NCBI GenBank assembly: GCA_030618965.1
Contig: JAUXCJ010000115.1
Span: forward strand, 1 to 5,477
Direction: 5' to 3'
DNA: 5,477 nucleotides
From: Thiomargarita sp.
GTDB taxonomy: Bacteria > Pseudomonadota > Gammaproteobacteria > Beggiatoales > Beggiatoaceae
In this document: piece by piece, positions 1 to 5,477 of the stretch
Layout of the letters: each line of letters opens with the position of its first letter
How positions within the stretch are numbered: the first letter of the stretch is position 1
Notes under the pieces: generated by a model
Told to the model about the DNA's origin: nothing
The model's database searches: none
Seen by the model: the letters and a program-made list of their open reading frames with translations, nothing else
Translations under genes and position numbers: made by a program

Positions 1-727
1 CCTCGGTATTAGGCAACATAATCATAAAGTGATTGTTATAACTACAAGGAATATCAACTCCCTTGCGTAACATAAAATTTATGATTATACCCACTTCTTG
101 TAAAACCTTATGGCCTTTTTCATATCCGTAAGTATCATTAATATCTTGAAATTGATCTACTTTAATTAGTATAACTGAAATTTCTCCACCATGGCGCCGC
201 ATTCTCGTCACTTCATCTTCTAAACGCTTCTCAAAATAAGACAATGTGTATAAATCCGTCCGAATATCCTTGGTTGCTAATTGAATCCATAGATCATTTT
301 CCAAAACTGTTTCCATGATGGCAGCAATCAGGGGAACTACCTTAGTTAATGCTGACGGTATCCTATCAGGAATAACTCCAGGTGGTTGATTCAAAACAAT
401 AACACTTGATACAGGTTCGTTTTTATTGATATATAAGGGAATGCATAAACATTGAAAACCGCTGTAAGTTTCGTTATAACTGGGAAAATAGAATGATTTT
501 TTGAGTACTAAACCTGGATAAGTGAGCGTTTGCGACTTTAAAATAATTTCTTCAAATGGCGTTTCCTTAAAATCAATATATTCATTATGGTGCAATGTGA
601 TTTTTCCTGTGTCAAAAACGCCAATAACTTGACCGTTTTGACTATCCATCACACTATAAAGTGTCACCTTACTGAAATTTCCTAAATATGCAATAGTATT
701 AAATACTTGTTTAATTAAATGACTCAC
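1..727 (-). CDS. GAF-like / strongly degenerate GGDEF-domain protein, C-terminus cut off by window edge
   Basis: The minus-strand frame is open from 739 to the left edge. With a GTG start at 727, 242 residues are visible. Residues about 15-115 look like a GAF-type sensor (FxETPFEEII near 53-62, CLCIPL near 93-98). A probable helical linker follows (about 125-150), then a GGDEF fold recognisable by similarity to the two paralogues in this window (shared WIQLATKD, YFEKRLEDEVTR, KVLQE, MLPNT). Active-site decay is severe: DxLT reads DIRT (154-157), the usual metal-binding Asp is Lys189, the RxxD inhibitory site reads KGVD (222-225), and the GGDEF signature is replaced by NNHF (231-234) with one residue fewer. 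It should not synthesise c-di-GMP. The start is inferred from GGAGA five bases before the GTG and from alignment of SHLIKQ with NPLIKQ at the start of the complete paralogue; ATG at 739 is the alternative. No membrane segment is seen, so it is probably cytosolic. It follows rng after a 63-bp repeat-bearing gap. Confidence 0.85.
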   Translation of the reverse strand, partial: MSHLIKQVFNTIAYLGNFSKVTLYSVMDSQNGQVIGVFDTGKITLHHNEYIDFKETPFEEIILKSQTLTYPGLVLKKSFYFPSYNETYSGFQCLCIPLYINKNEPVSSVIVLNQPPGVIPDRIPSALTKVVPLIAAIMETVLENDLWIQLATKDIRTDLYTLSYFEKRLEDEVTRMRRHGGEISVILIKVDQFQDINDTYGYEKGHKVLQEVGIIINFMLRKGVDIPCSYNNHFMIMLPNTE

Positions 728-732
728 GGTTG

Positions 733-737
733 TCTCC
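733..737 (-). promoter_or_regulatory. Shine-Dalgarno GGAGA that decides a GTG start
   Basis: On the minus strand GGAGA is followed by five bases and GTG (727-725). It overlaps the in-frame ATG at 739-737, which has no purine-rich site at a proper distance upstream. The paralogue at 3801-4799 begins at the position matching the GTG. Both points favour GTG as the true start. Confidence 0.6.
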
Positions 738-741
738 ATTT

Positions 742-783
742 TCAGTTATCAATCATTGGCTATGCCTTATATTTGATAACTGA
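742..783 (-). repeat. 42-nt imperfect hairpin (inverted repeat) between rng and the downstream gene
   Basis: Perfect 11-bp arms TCAGTTATCAA (742-752) and TTGATAACTGA (773-783) enclose 20 bases. Almost at the centre of these is a second small stem, GGC (758-760) and GCC (764-766), with a three-base loop. The structure starts 8 bases after the rng stop codon and ends 5 bases before the GGAGA site of the next gene. No T-tract follows on either strand, so it is not a standard intrinsic terminator. It could be an RNA processing or stabilising structure, a translational control element, or the remnant of a palindromic repeat family. The arms are made of the same heptamer as the adjacent direct repeat. 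Confidence 0.7.
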
Positions 784-790
784 TAACTGA
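777..790 (+). repeat. Tandem TAACTGA heptamer, two copies, directly after the rng stop codon
   Basis: TAACTGA occurs twice head to tail (777-783 and 784-790), preceded by TGA (774-776), which is the end of a further partial copy. An inverted copy lies at 742-748. The second copy abuts the rng stop codon (791-793). Direct TAACTGA repeats in intergenic regions are a known feature of Beggiatoaceae genomes and of some cyanobacteria. Their function is not settled. Two copies is short for such an array, so chance is not excluded, but intergenic position, perfect tandem register and the inverted copy make it credible. Confidence 0.6.
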
Positions 791-2242
791 TTAAAATGGG
801 TTAGATATAATGTCATATTGTTCTTGTGAGTAGGAGGCTTCTACCTGAAGTCGGATAGAGCAACCCGTTATTTTTTCCAGTGCGGAAATACTAGTTGATT
901 CTTTACCTGACAGAATATCAATCACTTCTTGGGAAACCAGCACTAGAAATTCTTCTATATCAAATCGTCGTACTTCGCGCAAAATTGCTCGTAAAATTTC
1001 ATAACATACAGTTTCCTGTTTTTTAATTGAACCACGCCCAGCGCAGGTAGGACAAGTTTCACATAAAATATGTTCTAAACTTTCACGGGTTCGCTTGCGA
1101 GTCATTTCTACTAGACCCAACGAAGATAAACCACTGACAGAGCTTTTGCTAGGATCACGCGCCAAACATTTCTCCAAGGTATCTAACACTTGTGCCTTAT
1201 GTTCTGGTTCTAGCATGTCAATAAAATCTAAAATGATAAGACCACCCAAGTTCCGTAAACGTAGTTGTCGGGCAATCGCTTCGGCCGCTTCTAAATTAGT
1301 TTTAAAAATAGTATCTTCAAGATTGTAACCACCCACATAAGCACCAGTATTAACATCAATCGTGGTCATCGCCTCGGTTTGCTCTATTACCAAATACCCG
1401 CCTGATTTGAGAGAAACTTTACGTTCTAGGGCTTTGTTAATTTCTGCTTCAATATTGTAAAGGTCAAAAATTGGGCGATTATTGCTATAATACTCAATGC
1501 GTGGTAGCCAATCTGGCATAATTTTTTTAGCAAAATCAATCAGTTCCTGACAACTTTCTCGTGAATCAATTTTTATTTTGTCAACCGAATTGCCTATTAA
1601 GTCACGTATGCTGCGAAGTACCACCGGTAAATTTTTATAAATCAATGAGCTAGCTGATGCATAAATTTCTTTTTCCTTAATCTCTTGCCATAATAGAGAT
1701 AAAAAATCCATATCCGCCCATAACATTGGCTCTGTTGTACCTTCAGCACCGGTGCGGATTATAAATCCATAATTTTGTTCCCCTAAACCTATTTTTTGTA
1801 AAACTATTTCTTTCAATCGTTTACGTTCATCTTTGGATTCAATCCGGCTTGATACACCAATCAAGTTTGATGAATAGGGTAAAAATACCATATAACATGA
1901 AGGAATTGAAATTCGGCTGGTTAGGCGGGCACCTTTTGTACCTAATGGCTCTTTGATGACTTGCACTAATAGTGTTTCACCTATATGCAGAGATTTAGGA
2001 ATAGATTCGCTTTCATCTTTTGGTAGATCTGAAAAGTGTAAAAATGCGGATCGTTCTAATCCAATATCAACAAAAGCTGCTTGCATTCCTGGCAAGAGTC
2101 GAGAAACTCGGCCTTTGTAAATATTACCAACTAAACCTTGATGCTTGGTACGTTCAATGAGAATTTGTTGAAGTATCCCATTTTCTACCATTGCAATACG
2201 GCTTTCGTGCGGAGTCACATTGATTAAAACTTCTTCAGTCAT
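791..2242 (-). CDS. rng: Ribonuclease G (RNase E/G family endoribonuclease)
   Basis: This is a cytoplasmic single-strand-specific endoribonuclease that, in the family, matures the 16S rRNA 5' end and takes part in mRNA decay. The protein has 483 residues, close to the roughly 489 usual for RNase G and without the long C-terminal scaffold of RNase E. The start matches the family (MTEEVLINVTP). An S1-type RNA-binding domain begins with GLVGNIYKGRV (36-46) and GMQAAFVDIG (52-61). Arg163-Thr164 correspond to the RNase E 5'-phosphate sensor. Asp296 (TTIDVNTG) and Asp339 (IILDFIDM) correspond to the catalytic metal-binding pair. Cys397 and Cys400 (CPTC) correspond to the zinc-link motif that joins the dimer. 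All key residues appear intact. The ATG overlaps the end of the upstream transporter gene by 8 bp (2235-2242). The only AGGA-like site lies about 16 bases upstream, so translational coupling is likely. The common gammaproteobacterial neighbours (mreBCD, maf) are not present here. Confidence 0.96.
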   Translation of the reverse strand: MTEEVLINVTPHESRIAMVENGILQQILIERTKHQGLVGNIYKGRVSRLLPGMQAAFVDIGLERSAFLHFSDLPKDESESIPKSLHIGETLLVQVIKEPLGTKGARLTSRISIPSCYMVFLPYSSNLIGVSSRIESKDERKRLKEIVLQKIGLGEQNYGFIIRTGAEGTTEPMLWADMDFLSLLWQEIKEKEIYASASSLIYKNLPVVLRSIRDLIGNSVDKIKIDSRESCQELIDFAKKIMPDWLPRIEYYSNNRPIFDLYNIEAEINKALERKVSLKSGGYLVIEQTEAMTTIDVNTGAYVGGYNLEDTIFKTNLEAAEAIARQLRLRNLGGLIILDFIDMLEPEHKAQVLDTLEKCLARDPSKSSVSGLSSLGLVEMTRKRTRESLEHILCETCPTCAGRGSIKKQETVCYEILRAILREVRRFDIEEFLVLVSQEVIDILSGKESTSISALEKITGCSIRLQVEASYSQEQYDIISNPF

Positions 2243-3740
2243 TTGAGATAGGTGATTTCCTTAAAACAACTGTCTTCAAGCCATCATAATTACCATCTGC
2301 TGCTAAAGTATAGCCACTCACTTGTTGACGGGTGACTAAAACATGATCTTCATACCACAGTGGTACATAAGGTAACTCTTTAAAAAGTGCGACTTGTAAA
2401 TCTCGATAGTATGCTGCTTGAACTTCTAAGCTTGTCGCTGTCTCAGCTTGTTCAATTAAGGTATCTATTTTGGTATTCTTTAATCGTCCCCGATTTGCAC
2501 CATTGGGAGGAATGGCATTACTATGAAATACATAACGGAAAATGTCAGGCATTTTGATACCTACCCATGAAAGGCTGTATATTTGAAAACTTCCGGCTTT
2601 AATATCACCGTAAAATGTCCCCCAATCATAACTGCGTAAGTCCATGTCAATACCAACTTCGGCTAATTGTTGCTGAATCACAGTCGCAATACGAATACGA
2701 AATGGATTATTAGAAGTTTTATAGGACAATTTTAAGGGATTATTTTTTGAATATCCGGCTTTAGCTAATAAAGCGCGGGCTTTATCAGGATTATAGGAAT
2801 AAGTCGGTAAGCCCGGATGTCCTGCCCAATGTGTTGGCGGTAATAAAAAACTACTAGCAGGGCGTGCTGCATCACCTAAGATATAGCGGATAATATCTTC
2901 ACGATTTATTGCGTAAGCAATCGCCTCCCGCACTGCAAATTGTCCTGTCACAGAATCTTGTAAATTAAAGCCCAAATAGGTGAAATTTGTTCCTTGTCCT
3001 TTAGTGATTTTTACTTCAGAGCGATTGTCTAACCATGTGATCATTTCTGGCGATAAATCGTTTTGTAACAAGTCAATTTCGCCACGTACTAATTTTAATG
3101 CTCTAACAATAGGGTCTTTAACTTCTAAAAATTCAACAGCTTGTCCATCTTTACGTCGTTTTAAGTATAAATGACTAGATTGAGGCCATTTGACAAATTC
3201 AAATTCTCCACTGCCAACCGGTTGTTTATTAAAGGCATGTTCGCTGTTGATTAAGGCAGCAGGAACGATACCTGCCATTAAGCGTCCGGGAAATAAAGTA
3301 TCCGGTTTATTTAAAATAAAATCAATGGTATCAGGATCTTGTACCTTAATTTGTTTTATCACTTTTAAAGAGCCACTATGAGGCGAGGCATTGTTTTTAT
3401 CTAAAATGAAATCATAAGTCGCTTTCACATCGTGCGCTGTTAAGCGTGTGCCATCGTGAAATTCTCGCCCATTGTTACCTAACTGAAAGCGATAGTGTGT
3501 TGTGCTCAATTGTTCCCAAGTGGCTAATTTAGGTATGGGACGCAAACTTTTATCAAAATCAACCAGAGCACTATATAGGAGACGATTAATCCGTGTCGAA
3601 GTAGCATCGGTTGCAAAACGTGGGTCTAAACTTACGGGGGCGGCTGATAATCCAAAGCGTAAGTTATTATCTTGGGATTGTTCGCTGCAAGCGACTAATA
3701 AACTCATTAAAGATAAAATCAATAAAAGACGTATTTTCAC
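2235..3740 (-). CDS. ABC transporter substrate-binding lipoprotein, peptide/nickel family (SBP_bac_5, DppA/OppA-like)
   Basis: The 501-residue protein is a periplasmic, probably lipid-anchored, solute-binding protein of the cluster that binds di- and oligopeptides, nickel or related ligands. The N-terminus is a lipoprotein signal: MKIR, a hydrophobic stretch (5-17) and lipobox LVAC with Cys18 as the lipidated residue; Ser19 does not give an inner-membrane retention signal. Family hallmarks follow in order: SLDPRFATDA (37-46), the signature around FHDGTRLTAHDV (94-105), VGSGEF (175-180), AVREAIAYAINRE (269-281), NPDKARALLAKAGY (317-330), and LPYVPLWYED (456-465) near the end. Length is typical. 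The start is GTG at 3740, the only one that keeps the signal peptide whole; the upstream AGG is weak. It ends 8 bp inside rng. No permease or ATPase gene is visible, so it is either an orphan receptor or served by components elsewhere. The ligand cannot be told from sequence alone. Confidence 0.93.
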   Translation of the reverse strand: MKIRLLLILSLMSLLVACSEQSQDNNLRFGLSAAPVSLDPRFATDATSTRINRLLYSALVDFDKSLRPIPKLATWEQLSTTHYRFQLGNNGREFHDGTRLTAHDVKATYDFILDKNNASPHSGSLKVIKQIKVQDPDTIDFILNKPDTLFPGRLMAGIVPAALINSEHAFNKQPVGSGEFEFVKWPQSSHLYLKRRKDGQAVEFLEVKDPIVRALKLVRGEIDLLQNDLSPEMITWLDNRSEVKITKGQGTNFTYLGFNLQDSVTGQFAVREAIAYAINREDIIRYILGDAARPASSFLLPPTHWAGHPGLPTYSYNPDKARALLAKAGYSKNNPLKLSYKTSNNPFRIRIATVIQQQLAEVGIDMDLRSYDWGTFYGDIKAGSFQIYSLSWVGIKMPDIFRYVFHSNAIPPNGANRGRLKNTKIDTLIEQAETATSLEVQAAYYRDLQVALFKELPYVPLWYEDHVLVTRQQVSGYTLAADGNYDGLKTVVLRKSPISND

Positions 3741-3800
3741 GGTAATAGACCTATAAATGCTTGGTAAAAACTATTTTTGCCATCAGGTTTGGTGGGATCA

Positions 3801-4799
3801 CTACCACGAAACCATGATTTTATCACGACCTGTTTTTTTAGCGATCTGTAACATGGAATCGCTACGGGCAAGTATTTCTTCTTTAGAAGATACCTGGTTA
3901 TCGGCATTTGCATTTTCATCGCTTTCAGGAGAAACTGTTTCTATATTTTGTGTAATACCTATACTCATGGTGACTTTAAGTTGAGTACCTTGCACAGTTC
4001 TAAAAAAATGTTGGGCACAACTTTGGCGAATTCGTTCAGCTAAAACATAAGCTCCATCTACACCGGTATTTGGTAATAGAACCATGAATTGTTGGCCGCT
4101 ATAGCGACAAGCAATGTCTATTTTTTGACGTATGGACTCAGCAAGAGTTTTAGCAAATTCTTGTAATACGTTATTGCCTTGTCGATAGCCACAAGTCCCA
4201 TTAATTTGTTTAAAATGGTCCATATCTATCCGTAGAATTGAAAAATATTCGCCATGACGACGAGTTCTCGTCACTTCTTCTTGTAAACGCATTTCAAAAT
4301 AAGGTCGTGTGTATAATTTAGTCAGCTCATCTTGGGTTGCTAATTGAATTAGACGTTCATTTTCCTCAGTCATTTCCACAATGTTTGCAACCATAGGCAT
4401 AAGCATTTGCAACATTTGTAATCGTGCTGAAGGCAGGCTAGTACGGGTATTTTGAGCTAAGACTATAACGCCTGTGACAACTTCCTGTTCAGCCCCTAGT
4501 AGGGGTAAGCATAAACAATCAAAAGTGCTCTTGGTTTTATCATAAGTTGGAAAAGGTAATAGCAATTTTTTAAGTAGTATCCCAGGATAAGTTGAAGTTC
4601 GCCCACTTAATATAATCTTTTCTAGCGGTGTATTTTCAAATTTAAACGTTATATCACGACTATGCGAAATAAACTCTCCTTTGGCTAAGACACCAAAAAC
4701 CCCACAATTTTCAAAATCCAATACATTAAATAGGGCAACCAGTTGACTATTTCCTAAACGGCCTAAGGTATCAAGCAATTGTTTAATTAAAGGATTCAT
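3801..4799 (-). CDS. GAF-like sensor with degenerate GGDEF domain (SGQQF), complete
   Basis: A 332-residue soluble protein. Residues about 18-115 resemble a GAF-type sensor (NTPLEKIIL 56-64, DCLCLPL 94-100, VTGVIVLAQ 108-116). Residues 122-155 form a likely helical linker, and 156-332 a diguanylate-cyclase fold. Several fold and substrate features remain: DELTKLYTR (157-165), IDMDHFKQIN (191-200) with the first metal-ligand Asp192, VTMSIGI (276-282), and AKKTGRDKI (320-328). The signature loop reads SGQQF (234-238) instead of GG[D/E]EF: both acidic residues are Gln and the first Gly is Ser, so catalysis is very unlikely. The RxxD inhibitory site reads QKID (225-228). It could still bind GTP or c-di-GMP weakly, or act through protein contact. 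It lies 37 bp after its paralogue and 60 bp before the transporter gene. The ATG at 4799 has no clear Shine-Dalgarno. A four-codon frame (MKIK, 4813-4799) ends in TAATG overlapping this start, which could allow reinitiation. Confidence 0.9.
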   Translation of the reverse strand: MNPLIKQLLDTLGRLGNSQLVALFNVLDFENCGVFGVLAKGEFISHSRDITFKFENTPLEKIILSGRTSTYPGILLKKLLLPFPTYDKTKSTFDCLCLPLLGAEQEVVTGVIVLAQNTRTSLPSARLQMLQMLMPMVANIVEMTEENERLIQLATQDELTKLYTRPYFEMRLQEEVTRTRRHGEYFSILRIDMDHFKQINGTCGYRQGNNVLQEFAKTLAESIRQKIDIACRYSGQQFMVLLPNTGVDGAYVLAERIRQSCAQHFFRTVQGTQLKVTMSIGITQNIETVSPESDENANADNQVSSKEEILARSDSMLQIAKKTGRDKIMVSW

Positions 4800-4821
4800 T
4801 ATTTTATTTTCATTAAAATCA

Positions 4822-4837
4822 ATATATTATAATATAT
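4822..4837. promoter_or_regulatory. Perfect 16-bp AT palindrome with TATAAT, between the two tandem GGDEF paralogues
   Basis: ATATATTATAATATAT is its own reverse complement and overlaps the last base of the upstream stop codon (4839-4837). It contains TATAAT on both strands (minus strand 4831-4826). A possible minus-strand promoter is TTGTCT (4850-4845), an 18-base spacer and TATATT (4826-4821), which would drive the 332-residue gene separately. The match is weak and an AT-only palindrome can arise by chance in such DNA, so promoter or operator is only a suggestion. Confidence 0.3.
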
Positions 4838-5477
4838 CACCAGTAGACAATGACTTGATTAGGTCCCGCTTGCTGTAATATGAAATCGCTACTGGCAAGT
4901 ATTTTTTCTTGATAAATTGTCTTATCCGATTCAGAACGAGTCGCGTCCAGGGTTTGTGCAACACCTATACTCACAGTGACTTTAAGCCGAATACCTTGCT
5001 CGGTTCTAAAAAAATGTTGCACGCAGTTTTGACGAATCCGTTCAGCTAAGACATAAGCACCATCGATACTTGTATTTGGCAACATGACGAGGAATTGTTG
5101 ATCGCTGTAGCGACAAGGTATATCGATTTTTTTACGTATAGACTTAGCGAGCATTTTAGCAAATTCTTGTAATACTTTATTGCCCTGTAGAGAGCCATAA
5201 ATCTCATTAATTTTTTTGAAATCGTTAATTTGTATTCGCAATAGTGATAAAAATTTGCCATAACGCTGAGTTCTTGTCACTTCTTCTTGTAAACGTTTTT
5301 CAAAATAAGGGCGTGTGTATAAGTTAGTCAGTTCGTCTTTAGTTGCTAATTGAATCCAGCGTTCATTTTCCTGAGTGACTTTCACAATGCTGGCAACCAT
5401 AGGAGTGAGCATTTTCAACATTTGCAAGCGTGCTGAAGGCGGGCTAGTACCGGTTTTTTGCGCTAAGACTATAACGC
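4837..5477 (-). CDS. GAF-like / degenerate GGDEF-domain protein (SDQQF), N-terminus cut off by window edge
   Basis: The frame is open from the right edge to the TGA at 4839-4837. The visible 212 residues begin VIVLAQKTGTS, aligning with residue 111 of the neighbouring 332-residue paralogue, so about 110 residues of GAF-like sensor should lie beyond the edge. A TTG at 5427 can be read as a start but lies within the conserved linker and is not credible. By hand count 127 of 174 aligned residues are identical to the paralogue through the SIGxxQ motif. DELTNLYTR is kept. The metal-binding Asp is replaced by Gln (RIQINDFK), the signature reads SDQQF, and the RxxD site reads KKID. The C-terminal end is shorter and lacks the AKxxGR element kept in the paralogue (QQAGPNQVIVYW). 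It is therefore more decayed than its neighbour and should be catalytically inactive. It is upstream of, and probably co-transcribed with, the 332-residue gene. Confidence 0.88.
   Translation of the reverse strand, partial: VIVLAQKTGTSPPSARLQMLKMLTPMVASIVKVTQENERWIQLATKDELTNLYTRPYFEKRLQEEVTRTQRYGKFLSLLRIQINDFKKINEIYGSLQGNKVLQEFAKMLAKSIRKKIDIPCRYSDQQFLVMLPNTSIDGAYVLAERIRQNCVQHFFRTEQGIRLKVTVSIGVAQTLDATRSESDKTIYQEKILASSDFILQQAGPNQVIVYW

Noticed and set aside
172..178. Isolated TAACTGA heptamers at 172-178 and 3480-3486
   Set aside because: Single copies inside coding sequence with no tandem partner; expected by chance in AT-rich DNA and explained by the codons they encode.
742..783. Reading the hairpin after rng as a rho-independent terminator
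   Set aside because: The stem is A-T rich and no run of T follows it on either strand.
1095..1328. Plus-strand open frame of 77 codons inside rng
   Set aside because: It lies wholly opposite a well-conserved RNase G reading frame, resembles no known protein and has no ribosome site; it is a shadow of the coding strand.
3762..3782. Candidate terminator hairpin TGG-T-AAAAA-CTA-TTTTT-G-CCA after the 332-residue gene
   Set aside because: On the transcribed minus strand the stem has a C/A mismatch, is almost all A-T and is not followed by a U-tract. It is too weak to call, and the adjacent genes may be co-transcribed.
3502..3984. Overlapping plus-strand frames across the starts of the transporter gene and the end of the 332-residue gene, and a 60-codon minus frame at 3737-3919
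   Set aside because: All overlap strongly supported genes in other frames and show no recognisable protein features.
3801..4799. Annotation as an active diguanylate cyclase
   Set aside because: The fold and the DELT and IDMD motifs are present, but the signature loop SGQQF lacks both acidic residues needed for metal binding and catalysis.

Overview
The window is an AT-rich bacterial segment (by eye about 38-40% G+C) in which every supported gene lies on the minus strand. The ribonuclease G is of gammaproteobacterial type. Tandem TAACTGA heptamers lie in an intergenic gap. Dense intergenic TAACTGA repeats have been described in large sulfur bacteria of the Beggiatoaceae (Beggiatoa/Thioploca/Thiomargarita) and in some cyanobacteria. 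Together these suggest a Thiotrichales/Beggiatoaceae-like gammaproteobacterium. This taxonomic call is inference.

Layout in the direction of transcription, from right to left: (i) the C-terminal 212 residues of a GAF-like/degenerate-GGDEF protein, running off the right edge (4837-5477); (ii) a complete 332-residue paralogue of it (3801-4799), after a 37-bp gap holding a perfect 16-bp AT palindrome; (iii) a lipoprotein-type ABC transporter substrate-binding protein of the peptide/nickel family (2235-3740); (iv) ribonuclease G (791-2242), overlapping the previous gene by 8 bp; (v) a 63-bp gap with two TAACTGA heptamers and a 42-nt hairpin; (vi) a third, most diverged GAF-like/degenerate-GGDEF paralogue, running off the left edge (1-727). 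It probably starts at a GTG with a good Shine-Dalgarno rather than at the ATG four codons upstream. No intergenic stretch exceeds 63 bp.

The close spacing, the single orientation and the absence of a convincing terminator suggest one transcription unit or a few overlapping ones. The notable feature is a set of three related regulators around rng and the transporter gene. All three have lost the GG[D/E]EF catalytic signature and the RxxD inhibitory site, and the other active-site residues are lost to different degrees in each copy. They are unlikely to make c-di-GMP and are better read as nucleotide-sensing or protein-interaction modules derived from diguanylate cyclases. Whether they work with RNase G, as the degenerate GGDEF-EAL protein CsrD works with RNase E in E. 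coli, is an untested but specific hypothesis. No CRISPR array, tRNA, rRNA or transposase gene was seen.
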